This document shows, one piece after another, positions 1 to 5,459 of a stretch of 5,459 nucleotides of DNA; within the stretch, counting starts at the first letter, position 1, and each line of letters opens with the position of its first letter. Origin of the DNA: Paracoccaceae bacterium (lineage in GTDB: Bacteria > Pseudomonadota > Alphaproteobacteria > Rhodobacterales > Rhodobacteraceae); the NCBI GenBank assembly GCA_019090405.1, contig JAHRVZ010000261.1:1-5459 (forward strand). Direction: 5' to 3'. The translations under genes and the position numbers were made by a program. The notes under the pieces are model-generated. The model saw only the letters and a program-made list of their open reading frames with translations. It made no database searches and had not been told where the DNA came from.

Positions 1-74
1 CGCTGATCGCCTATTTGCAAGTTCTGGGAACGATGGTTGATTTCTCGACCTTCACCCCGGACGCCAGCCGATAG
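1..74 (+). CDS. ccoO: Cytochrome cbb3 oxidase subunit II (CcoO/FixO), C-terminal end only
   Basis: Only the last 24 codons before the TAG at 72-74 are present, read from base 3. They encode the tail LIAYLQVLGTMVDF followed by STFTPDASR. The AYLQVLGT segment is typical of the C-terminus of CcoO, the membrane-anchored mono-haem cytochrome c subunit of cbb3 oxidase, which passes electrons to the catalytic subunit CcoN. The haem motif lies upstream, outside the window. The identity rests on this short motif and on ccoQ and ccoP following directly, the standard ccoNOQP order. The stop codon overlaps the Shine-Dalgarno AGGAGG (73-78) of the next gene, so the two are probably translationally coupled. 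Confidence 0.9.
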   Translation, partial: LIAYLQVLGTMVDFSTFTPDASR

Positions 75-83
75 GAGGGACTG

Positions 84-284
84 ATGGAAGAGTATTCAAT
101 CCTTCGCGAATTCGCCGATAGCTGGATGCTATTGTTGTTGTTCGGGTTCTTTATCGCGGTTGTCGTTTGGGTTTTTCGACCGGGTGCCAAAGCCGAATAT
201 AAAGACACGGCTGATATCCCTTTCCGCCACGTTGACGCGCCTATCAAAGAAAATACCGTCGAATCCAAGGAGTCGCGGACATGA
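84..284 (+). CDS. ccoQ: Cytochrome cbb3 oxidase small subunit CcoQ (FixQ)
   Basis: A 66-residue protein with one predicted membrane helix at about residues 14-32 (SWMLLLLFGFFIAVVVWVF), followed by RPG and a charged tail. That is the usual architecture of CcoQ, a short single-span subunit. In other bacteria CcoQ is reported to stabilise the cbb3 complex, especially the association or protection of CcoP. It carries no cofactor motif. The ATG at 84 has a near-perfect Shine-Dalgarno, AGGAGG (73-78), five bases upstream, which settles the start. The gene begins nine bases after the ccoO stop, and its TGA overlaps the ccoP ATG (ATGA at 281-284), indicating coupled translation. CcoQ sequences are poorly conserved, so the name relies mostly on size, topology and position. 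Confidence 0.93.
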   Translation: MEEYSILREFADSWMLLLLFGFFIAVVVWVFRPGAKAEYKDTADIPFRHVDAPIKENTVESKESRT

Positions 285-1144
285 GCAAGACACCCCCCAA
301 ACATAAGGGCGACCCGGAAACAACTGGTCACGTCTGGGATGGCATCGAAGAGTTCAACAATCCCCTGCCACGCTGGTGGTTGTGGACGCTGTATGCCTGT
401 ATCGCCTGGGCGCTTGCCTATACTGTTGCCTATCCCGCTTGGCCGATGATCAAAGGCGCCACAACAGGCGTTCTTGGCTGGTCCACACGGGGCGAGGTGG
501 CCGAGGAAATTGCGGCGGTAAACGAAGGCAACGCTGCGATCAATGCACGGCTGGATTCGATTGAACTGTCCACAATAGCAACTGACCCAGAGTTGAATAC
601 CTATGCGGTTTCAGCGGGTAATGCGGTGTTTCTGACGTGGTGCGCGCAATGTCATGGCTCTGGTGCCGCTGGCGCTGTCGGCTATCCTAACCTGCTGGAT
701 GACGCATGGTTGTGGGGCGGTGATATTGATACGATTTATACCACCGTCGCGCACGGCATTCGCAATGAAGAAGATGACGATGCGCGCTATTCAGAAATGC
801 CCGCCTTTGGCGAAATACTTGAGCCCGGAGAAATTACTGAAGTCGTGAATTACGTCATGTCGCTGTCTGGTGATGCTCCCGAACCGTCGCTGGTTTCCAA
901 CGGTGCCACTGTATACGAGGATAACTGTTCATCCTGCCACGGCGAGACCGGCAAAGGCGACCGTGACCTTGGCGCGCCAGACCTGACAGATGCTTTGTGG
1001 CTTTATGGTGGGGATTTTGACACGATGATGCACACAGTCACATTCAGTCGCTTTGGTGTCATGCCGGCATGGTTGGGCCGTCTGACTGAAGCTGAAGTTC
1101 GCGCAGTTACTGTCTATGTCCATCAGCTGGGCGGTGGCGAGTAA
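281..1144 (+). CDS. ccoP: Cytochrome cbb3 oxidase di-haem subunit III (CcoP/FixP)
   Basis: A 287-residue protein, normal for CcoP. The N-terminal stretch HVWDGIEEFNNPLPRWW (residues 17-33) is a CcoP hallmark. One membrane anchor follows at about 32-56. The rest is periplasmic, with two cytochrome c domains. Haem attachment motifs are CAQCH (121-125) and CSSCH (216-220). The likely axial methionines are M173 in SEMPAFG and M261 in GVMPAW. The two domains share the YPNL/DAWLWGGD and PDL/DALWLYGGD pattern, consistent with an internal duplication. CcoP takes electrons from soluble or membrane c-type cytochromes and passes them towards CcoO and CcoN during microaerobic respiration. The start overlaps the ccoQ stop. 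This is the last gene of the structural operon and is followed by two stem-loops. Confidence 0.98.
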   Translation: MSKTPPKHKGDPETTGHVWDGIEEFNNPLPRWWLWTLYACIAWALAYTVAYPAWPMIKGATTGVLGWSTRGEVAEEIAAVNEGNAAINARLDSIELSTIATDPELNTYAVSAGNAVFLTWCAQCHGSGAAGAVGYPNLLDDAWLWGGDIDTIYTTVAHGIRNEEDDDARYSEMPAFGEILEPGEITEVVNYVMSLSGDAPEPSLVSNGATVYEDNCSSCHGETGKGDRDLGAPDLTDALWLYGGDFDTMMHTVTFSRFGVMPAWLGRLTEAEVRAVTVYVHQLGGGE

Positions 1145-1158
1145 CTTCAACCAAGACA

Positions 1159-1188
1159 CTTTCAGGCCAGAGTGATCTGGCCTGAAAG
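1159..1188 (+). other. Perfect 13-bp hairpin downstream of ccoP
   Basis: CTTTCAGGCCAGA (1159-1171) and TCTGGCCTGAAAG (1176-1188) are exact reverse complements around the four-base loop GTGA. The hairpin starts 14 bases after the ccoP stop. No T-tract follows on either strand, so it is not a textbook intrinsic terminator. A 3'-end protecting or RNase-blocking structure for the ccoNOQP mRNA is the likelier role. It may also help the terminator that follows three bases later. Confidence 0.75.
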
Positions 1189-1191
1189 CGG

Positions 1192-1242
1192 AGCGTTGGC
1201 CTTTCGATCTGTTCGCGCGTTTCCTGAAGGGCCGACGCTTTT
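1192..1242 (+). terminator. Intrinsic terminator of the ccoNOQP operon
   Basis: A 14-bp stem pairs 1192-1205 (AGCGTTGGCCTTTC) with 1226-1239 (GAAGGGCCGACGCT), with two G-U wobbles, around a 20-base loop. The T-run 1239-1242 follows, continuing as ATTATA. The core is GC-rich and the position, about 50 bases after ccoP, is right for ending the structural operon. No T-run follows on the minus strand, so it looks unidirectional. Confidence 0.75.
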
Positions 1243-1298
1243 ATTATAGCCAACACAAAGCATGGGTCCAGTATGGTCCTGCTCTTGGCCCTTATTGT

Positions 1299-1460
1299 TC
1301 AATTTTGGTCCGTGTCATTGCCGGGGCTGGATTGCAGCCACCATTTTGGCACGTTCGGCCAGCGCTTTTTTTTGGCTTCCGGTTTGACCGGGGCGTCATA
1401 CACTTGGGTGCCACCGGTTCGCGTAGCTGTCATCATGGACTGCGCTAAGATATTTATCAT
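1299..1460 (-). CDS. Candidate small hydrophilic protein, divergent from the LysR gene
   Basis: I do not recognise this protein. The ATG (complement of 1458-1460) gives 53 residues and is preceded by AAAGGTGA (complement of 1466-1473) at five bases' spacing, a good ribosome binding site. A second start, the double ATG at codons 9-10, has no obvious site of its own. From codon 9 onward the codon choice looks like real coding sequence. The product is polar with no membrane helix. It contains VYDAPVKPEAKKK (residues 20-32) and then RWPNVPKWWLQSS. The three lysines (30-32) come from an A8 tract (complement of 1366-1373). A shift of one base there would give the tail ALAERAKMVAAIQPRQ, ending at the stop complementary to 1315-1317, which also looks protein-like. 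It may therefore be a frameshifted gene, a slippage gene or a chance ORF. It diverges from the LysR gene, a common arrangement for a LysR target. Confidence 0.38.
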   Translation of the reverse strand: MINILAQSMMTATRTGGTQVYDAPVKPEAKKKRWPNVPKWWLQSSPGNDTDQN

Positions 1461-1537
1461 CTGGTTCACCTTTCTTTTATGTTGATGCCCCACTCTTGAC
1501 TGATTGGCGTGGAGATGCGACTCAAACAGAATTCCAA

Positions 1538-1558
1538 TATGTAAGTCAGGATTACATA
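1538..1558. promoter_or_regulatory. Palindromic operator candidate, LysR type (T-N11-A)
   Basis: TATGTAA (1538-1544) and TTACATA (1552-1558) form a perfect 7-bp inverted repeat around a 7-base spacer. The repeat contains T1542-N11-A1554, symmetric about base 1548, which fits the generic LysR-family binding motif. It lies two bases before the ATG at 1561, and its spacer contains most of the AGGA Shine-Dalgarno (1548-1551). Binding could repress the LysR gene itself and affect the divergent small ORF. As RNA, the same repeat could form a weak hairpin that masks the ribosome binding site. The function is inferred from symmetry and position only. Confidence 0.5.
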
Positions 1559-1560
1559 CC

Positions 1561-2433
1561 ATGTGGCAAGACATGCCCCCGTTGGCAGCGTTGCGCGCCT
1601 TTTCTGCCTTTGCTCAAACTGGCAGCGTGGTACAGGCCGGTGTCGCACTGAATGTCAGTCATGCGGCGATCAGCCAACAATTACGCGGTCTGGAACGCCA
1701 TATGGGGTTGGCCTTGCTGGATAGAACGGGAAGGGCGATGGCCCTGACGGATGATGGTATTCGACTGTCAACGGCTTTAGAGTTGGGGTTCGGCGCCATT
1801 GCAACGACGGTGCAGGAATTGACCAGTGCAGATGAAGATCGCCCCTTGCATGTGTCAACCACGCCTACATTCGCATCGTCTTGGTTGATGCCGCGCCTGA
1901 CTGGATTTCAGACATTATATCCTGATATCAATCTGATGTTAGATCCGTCCTCTGCTTTGGTCTCGCTGAATCCCGGTGGCATTGATCTGGCGATACGGTA
2001 TGGCCATGGCAACTGGTCGGGTGTGACGTCTGAGCCGTTGCTGATTTCACCGATGGTAATTGTCGCCGCACCCAGCCTGGTTGCTGGACGTAATATCCAA
2101 AGCCCCGCAGATCTGACCAATATGACATGGCTGGAAGAACTGGGCACCACCGAGGCGTCAAATTGGTTGCAATCACGAGGTGTCGAGCAGGGACAAGTAA
2201 AGCGACGTATTCAGGTGCCAGGAAATCTGTTGCTGGATGGCGCGCGTGACGGGCAGGGTGTTACCGTTGTTGTCCGGGACTTTGCGGAACCGGATCTGAA
2301 ATCAGGACGACTGGTCGAACTGTTTGGCGAAGAGCCTGACAACGGGTATCATATTGTTACGCGCCCCGGCGTTCTACGCCCTGTCGCCAAGATATTTGTG
2401 CAATGGTTGCGACGGCAGAAATCAGTAGACTGA
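1561..2433 (+). CDS. LysR-family transcriptional regulator, GcvA-like
   Basis: A 290-residue protein, normal length for the family. The N-terminal winged helix-turn-helix covers about residues 6-65: MPPLAALRAFSAFAQTGSV, then ALNVSHAAISQQLRGLE (29-45) as the recognition region and LLDRTGRAMALTDDG. The effector-binding domain (about 95-285) has the GcvA-subgroup pattern SWLMPRLTGFQTLYPDI (107-123) and DLAIRYGHGNWSG (142-154). The start at 1561 is chosen because AGGA (1548-1551) lies nine bases upstream and the protein then begins just before the conserved LxALRAF segment. A TTG at 1504 would add 19 residues lacking family character. The gene sits between the oxidase and assembly operons on the same strand, with no clear terminator after it, so it may read into ccoG. 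The effector and targets cannot be deduced; GcvA itself controls glycine cleavage in enterobacteria, but this subgroup is functionally diverse. Confidence 0.93.
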   Translation: MWQDMPPLAALRAFSAFAQTGSVVQAGVALNVSHAAISQQLRGLERHMGLALLDRTGRAMALTDDGIRLSTALELGFGAIATTVQELTSADEDRPLHVSTTPTFASSWLMPRLTGFQTLYPDINLMLDPSSALVSLNPGGIDLAIRYGHGNWSGVTSEPLLISPMVIVAAPSLVAGRNIQSPADLTNMTWLEELGTTEASNWLQSRGVEQGQVKRRIQVPGNLLLDGARDGQGVTVVVRDFAEPDLKSGRLVELFGEEPDNGYHIVTRPGVLRPVAKIFVQWLRRQKSVD

Positions 2434-2457
2434 AAATATACCCGGTGGATGCGCTTT

Positions 2458-2471
2458 TTGACCCATATCAA
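2458..2471. promoter_or_regulatory. FNR/FixK-type binding site upstream of ccoG
   Basis: TTGAC-CCAT-ATCAA is a near-perfect match to the FNR-family consensus TTGAT-N4-ATCAA; the single C in the left arm is common among alphaproteobacterial FnrL/FixK sites. Its centre (2464.5) is about 69 bases upstream of the ccoG GTG. At the usual activator position of -41.5, transcription would start near 2506. The -10 element is not clear: CACAAC (2494-2499) is at the right distance but poor, while CATAGT (2486-2491) is better but too close. The site implies activation of ccoGHI under low oxygen, matching the role of cbb3 oxidase. Confidence 0.8.
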
Positions 2472-2533
2472 AGTTTGAATGTTAGCATAGTGCCACAACG
2501 CTACCAACCGCACCTGAAAATCAGAGTGAGCCA

Positions 2534-3964
2534 GTGAGCCAAAACGAATCTTCTCCTAGCCTTTATGCTGCCCGCGAGCCGGTTTTCCCCCGTCGTGTTT
2601 CGGGGCCATTTCGCAATCTGAAATGGTATCTGATGGCGTTTACACTGGGCATTTATTACATCACGCCATGGCTCCGCTGGGATCGCGGGCCAAGCCTGCC
2701 GGATCAGGCGGTGTTGCTTGATCTGGCGCATCGTAGATTCTATTTCTTCTGGATCGAAATCTGGCCGCATGAATTTTATTTTGTCGCCGGGCTGCTGATT
2801 ATGGCGGGTCTTGGGTTATTCCTGTTCACCTCGGCCCTGGGTCGGGTCTGGTGCGGTTATGCCTGCCCGCAAACGGTCTGGACCGATCTTTTCATTCTTG
2901 TAGAGCGCTGGATCGAAGGGGATCGAAACGCACGCCTGCGTCTGCATCGACAGAAAAAGCTGGATTTCCGCAAGTTTCGTCTGCGCATGACCAAATGGAT
3001 AATCTGGCTGCTGATTGGGTTGGCTACTGGGGGGGCTTGGGTTTTCTACTTTGCTGATGCCCCAACATTGCTGCATGATCTGGTGACGCTGAATGCACAT
3101 CCCATCGCCTATGGAACGATGGCGTTTCTGACGGCTACGACGTTCTTTTTCGGCGGCATCGCGCGCGAACAGATTTGCATCTATGCCTGCCCGTGGCCGC
3201 GAATTCAGGCGGCGATGATGGACGAAGATACGCTTGTTGTAGGCTATCGCGAATGGCGGGGCGAACCGCGTGGTAAGTTGCGCAAGGGTCAGGATACCGC
3301 CGAGCAGGGTGATTGCATTGACTGCATGGCCTGCGTCAATGTCTGCCCGGTTGGGATAGACATTCGTGATGGCCAGCAACTTGAATGTATCACCTGTGCG
3401 CTGTGCATTGATGCCTGTGATGACATCATGACCAAAATCGGCAAGCCACGCGGGCTGATTGATTACATGGCGCTAAGCGATGAGGCCAACGAACGTCAGG
3501 GCAAACCGCCCAAGAACATCTGGAAACACATTCTGCGCCCGCGCACGATTATGTATACAGCACTGTGGTCGCTAGTGGGAATCGGGTTGGTTGTCGCCCT
3601 ATTCATTCGGCCCGCTATTGATATGACGGTCTCTCCGATCCGAAATCCAACATTTGTGACGCTGTCAGATGGGTCTATTCGCAATGCCTATGACGTGCGC
3701 CTGCGTAACAAAACCGGTGAAGACCGACCATTCCGATTGTCTGTTCGCGGCGATGAATCTCTGCATCTTCAGCTAGAAGGCACGCTTTATGACTGGATCA
3801 CTGTTCCTGCCAGCAGCCTTAAGCTACAAAGGGTCTATGTCGTCTCGCCTCCAAAATCTGACCCGTCGATGTCTGGCCTTACCGATTTCCGGTTCTGGGT
3901 CAGCGATTTGAGCAGCGGAGACAGGGCGCATCGGGATTCAACGTTCCATGGAAAAGGAAAATAG
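2534..3964 (+). CDS. ccoG: Cytochrome cbb3 oxidase accessory/assembly protein CcoG (FixG/RdxB), polyferredoxin
   Basis: A 476-residue membrane iron-sulfur protein, normal for the family. The start is GTG: no in-frame start lies just upstream, and the protein begins SLYAAREPVFPRRV (9-22), the conserved CcoG N-terminus. The ribosome site is weak (GAGTGAG, 2524-2530). Predicted membrane helices lie at about 31-47, 81-100, 154-172, 190-208 and 338-358. Cysteine motifs are CGYACP (107-112), CIYACP (215-220), and two ferredoxin clusters, CIDCMACVNVCP (261-272) and CITCALCIDAC (285-295), which supply ligands for two 4Fe-4S centres on the cytoplasmic side. The C-terminal ~105 residues form the periplasmic Ig-like FixG domain. 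CcoG is reported to act in cbb3 biogenesis as a cupric reductase delivering Cu(I). It is the first gene of the assembly operon; ccoH follows after three bases. Confidence 0.97.
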   Translation: MSQNESSPSLYAAREPVFPRRVSGPFRNLKWYLMAFTLGIYYITPWLRWDRGPSLPDQAVLLDLAHRRFYFFWIEIWPHEFYFVAGLLIMAGLGLFLFTSALGRVWCGYACPQTVWTDLFILVERWIEGDRNARLRLHRQKKLDFRKFRLRMTKWIIWLLIGLATGGAWVFYFADAPTLLHDLVTLNAHPIAYGTMAFLTATTFFFGGIAREQICIYACPWPRIQAAMMDEDTLVVGYREWRGEPRGKLRKGQDTAEQGDCIDCMACVNVCPVGIDIRDGQQLECITCALCIDACDDIMTKIGKPRGLIDYMALSDEANERQGKPPKNIWKHILRPRTIMYTALWSLVGIGLVVALFIRPAIDMTVSPIRNPTFVTLSDGSIRNAYDVRLRNKTGEDRPFRLSVRGDESLHLQLEGTLYDWITVPASSLKLQRVYVVSPPKSDPSMSGLTDFRFWVSDLSSGDRAHRDSTFHGKGK

Positions 3965-3967
3965 ACA

Positions 3968-4426
3968 ATGATGCAGCGAGAATTTACCGGCCGTCACGCC
4001 GCACTGATTTTTGTTGGTGCCTTCGCGGTCATCATTGGCGTCAATCTTGTGCTGGCAGTGCAGGCGGTCAAAACCTTTCCGGGGCTTGAGGTGCGAAATT
4101 CCTACGTTGCCAGTCAGGAATTTGATGTGCGCCGGTCCGCGCAAATGTTGCTGGGCTGGTCGGTCCGCGCCGATGCGCGTGATGGGCAGGTATTTCTGTC
4201 GATTACCGACAAAGACGGTACACCGATTGAGGTGGCGCAACTGGATGCCACATTGGGCCGCGCGACACATGTGCGTGACGATATCCGGCCAGAGTTTGTG
4301 TTTGACGGAACTGCCTATGTTGCCCCGGTCAATCTTGGCAAAGGCAACTGGAATATTCGCATGGTGGCCCGTGCTGAAAATGGTGTCGAATTTACCCAGC
4401 GTGTCATTCTGCACGTCAGGAAATAG
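3968..4426 (+). CDS. ccoH: Cytochrome cbb3 oxidase assembly protein CcoH (FixH)
   Basis: A 152-residue protein with the FixH signature. FTGRHAALIFVGAF (6-19) leads into one membrane helix (about 11-33), followed by VNLVLAVQAVKTFPGLEVRN and SYVASQEF (45-52). The remaining ~100 residues are a periplasmic beta-rich domain ending in VILHVRK. CcoH has no known cofactor; in other bacteria it is needed for cbb3 assembly and is found associated with the oxidase or its intermediates. Two ATGs stand in tandem (3968 and 3971). The first has AGGA (3955-3958) nine bases upstream, inside the end of ccoG, and is preferred, though the second cannot be excluded. The gene is co-transcribed with ccoG (3-base gap) and ccoI (5-base gap). 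Confidence 0.96.
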   Translation: MMQREFTGRHAALIFVGAFAVIIGVNLVLAVQAVKTFPGLEVRNSYVASQEFDVRRSAQMLLGWSVRADARDGQVFLSITDKDGTPIEVAQLDATLGRATHVRDDIRPEFVFDGTAYVAPVNLGKGNWNIRMVARAENGVEFTQRVILHVRK

Positions 4427-4431
4427 CTGAT

Positions 4432-5459
4432 ATGGCTGTGCAAATGCAGACATCTGGTATGGGCTGCCCCGGATGCGTCGCTGCTCCGGCAGTGATACCT
4501 GATGAGCCCGCCAAAGACGCGCGCATAGCGCTGTCATTGCCAACGATTCACTGTCAGGCCTGTATTTCCAAAGTTGAACGCGGTTTGAACGCCCATCCAG
4601 GGGTGCATAGCGCCCGCGTTAACCTGACCCTGAAAAGGGCGATGATTGATGCCGATCCAGATGTAGGTGCCTGTGACCTTGTGCCGGTCTTGGAAAATCT
4701 GGGTTTTGAGGCCCACGAATTGGATGCTGCCACATTAAGTGCCACGCAATCTGACACTGCAGGGCGTGATTTGTTGATGCGGTTGGCGGTTGCCGGATTT
4801 GCCTCGATGAATGTTATGTTGCTGTCTGTTGCCGTTTGGTCCGGTGCAACCGATGCCACCCGCGACATGTTTCATTGGATATCCGCTGCGATTGCATTGC
4901 CTGCAATTGCCTTTAGTGCCCAGCCATTTTTCCGCAGCGCCTATAGCGCGCTATCCGTGCGGCGATTGAACATGGATGTGCCGATTGTATTGGCGATCAT
5001 TCTGGCCCTGATCACATCGCTATGGGAAACGGCGCTTTCCGGGGAACATGCCTATTTTGATGCCGCCCTGACATTAACCTTTTTCCTGCTTGCGGGGCGT
5101 TATCTTGAATACAGAACCCGCGCGGTTGCACGTTCGGCGGCGCAGGAACTGGCCGCATTAGAGGTACCACGCGCGATCCGTTTGACAGACGATACAGAAC
5201 AGGAAATCGCGGTTTCTGAACTGGCCGTAGGTGATCTGGTCCTGATCCGTCCGGGTGGCCGTATGCCAGTGGACGGCGAAATTACAAAGGGCGAATCCGA
5301 ACTTGACCGGTCGTTGCTGACTGGCGAAACCATGCCTGTGTTTGCCGCCCCCGGCCTGCTGGTCAGCGCCGGAGAGGTAAACCTGACTGGCCCGTTAATC
5401 ATACGCGCAACGGCCGTTGGCGAAGACACATCGCTGCATCGTTTGGCCGATCTGGTGGC
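4432..5459 (+). CDS. ccoI: Copper-translocating P1B-type ATPase CcoI (FixI), N-terminal part
   Basis: The frame is open from the ATG at 4432 to the window end (342 codons plus two bases), so the gene is cut by the window and not broken. AGGA (4418-4421) lies ten bases upstream. Residues 12-15 are CPGC, an extra N-terminal cysteine pair. A heavy-metal-associated domain with the metal motif HCQAC (40-44) covers about 31-97. Predicted membrane helices lie at about 114-137, 147-168, 183-200 and 207-226, with VRRLNMDVPI (176-185) between the second and third, typical of CcoI/FixI. The actuator domain contains VGDLVLIRPGGRMPVDG (266-282) and the catalytic LLTGE (295-299). The CPC transport motif and the DKTGT phosphorylation site lie beyond the window. 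CcoI moves Cu(I) across the inner membrane for the CuB centre of CcoN, working with CcoG and CcoH. A general copper-efflux CopA is less likely given the gene order. Confidence 0.96.
   Translation, partial: MAVQMQTSGMGCPGCVAAPAVIPDEPAKDARIALSLPTIHCQACISKVERGLNAHPGVHSARVNLTLKRAMIDADPDVGACDLVPVLENLGFEAHELDAATLSATQSDTAGRDLLMRLAVAGFASMNVMLLSVAVWSGATDATRDMFHWISAAIALPAIAFSAQPFFRSAYSALSVRRLNMDVPIVLAIILALITSLWETALSGEHAYFDAALTLTFFLLAGRYLEYRTRAVARSAAQELAALEVPRAIRLTDDTEQEIAVSELAVGDLVLIRPGGRMPVDGEITKGESELDRSLLTGETMPVFAAPGLLVSAGEVNLTGPLIIRATAVGEDTSLHRLADLV

Larger units (their letters stand above)
1145..1560. other. Intergenic region between ccoP and the LysR gene
   Basis: This 416-base stretch has no clear + strand gene. 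From left to right it contains a perfect 13-bp hairpin (1159-1188), an intrinsic terminator (1192-1242), a candidate minus-strand small ORF (1299-1460) and a palindrome just before the LysR start (1538-1558). Minor inverted repeats occur inside the small ORF: GGCTG-N5-CAGCC at 1325-1339 and CCGGT-TTG-ACCGG at 1379-1391. A T8 run lies at 1366-1373. A + strand frame at 1273-1485 is open and would be very hydrophobic, but no ribosome binding site was seen for it and it lies antisense to the better candidate. Confidence 0.7.

Noticed and set aside
1346..1373. Possible second + strand terminator ending in the T8 run
   Set aside because: Only a 4-bp stem (TGGC 1347-1350 with GCCA 1358-1361) can form before the T-run, which is too weak to support a call.
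1273..1485. Hydrophobic 70-residue + strand ORF
   Set aside because: No ribosome binding site was seen. Its hydrophobic residues are what is expected opposite the lysine-rich minus-strand frame. It cannot be fully excluded.
1496..1501. TTGACT as a -35 box for the LysR gene
   Set aside because: It matches the -35 consensus at five of six positions, but there is no acceptable -10 at 16-18 bases (GACTCA at 1519-1524). The alternative TTGGCG (1504-1509) with CAGAAT (1528-1533) is also weak.
1504..1560. Longer LysR reading frame from a TTG at 1504
   Set aside because: The extra 19 residues have no family character. The ATG at 1561 has an AGGA site at proper spacing and places the HTH at the normal distance from the N-terminus.
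2816..3379. Long (187-residue) minus-strand ORF inside ccoG
   Set aside because: It lies fully antisense to well-conserved ccoG Cys-motif regions, and its translation has no recognisable domain.
3938..4543. 201-residue minus-strand ORF across ccoH
   Set aside because: It covers ccoH and the ends of its neighbours in antisense, all clearly coding on the + strand. It is a codon-bias shadow.

Overview
The window is a cytochrome cbb3 (haem-copper) oxidase locus, read almost entirely on the + strand. The protein sequences (CcoQ, CcoP, CcoG, CcoH, CcoI and a GcvA-like LysR regulator), the moderate GC content and an FNR/FixK-type site suggest an alphaproteobacterium. A Rhodobacterales (Roseobacter-like) organism is most likely; that placement is inferred from protein style, not from a search.

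Left part (1-1144): the last codons of ccoO (cytochrome c subunit II), then ccoQ and ccoP. These are the end of a ccoNOQP structural operon. The genes are tightly packed: the ccoQ Shine-Dalgarno overlaps the ccoO stop, and ccoQ and ccoP overlap as ATGA. The operon is closed by two consecutive stem-loops, the second a convincing intrinsic terminator (1192-1242).

Middle part (1145-2533): a 416-base gap, then a complete LysR-type regulator gene (1561-2433) inserted between the oxidase operon and its assembly operon. Directly before the regulator's ATG is a perfect inverted repeat (TATGTAA-N7-TTACATA) of LysR-operator type. On the opposite strand the gap holds a possible divergent small gene (1299-1460). 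It has a good ribosome binding site and an A8 tract, at which a frame change would give a different and equally protein-like C-terminus.

Right part (2434-5459): an FNR/FixK-type box (TTGAC-CCAT-ATCAA, 2458-2471) precedes ccoG, ccoH and ccoI, spaced 3 and 5 nt apart. ccoI runs off the window end; ccoS would be expected next but is not visible. CcoG (Fe-S membrane protein), CcoH (small membrane assembly factor) and CcoI (P1B-type copper ATPase) supply copper to the oxidase and assemble it. The layout suggests that structural and assembly genes form separate transcription units, with the assembly unit controlled by oxygen. No wholly new system is evident. The least explained part is the LysR/small-ORF insertion.
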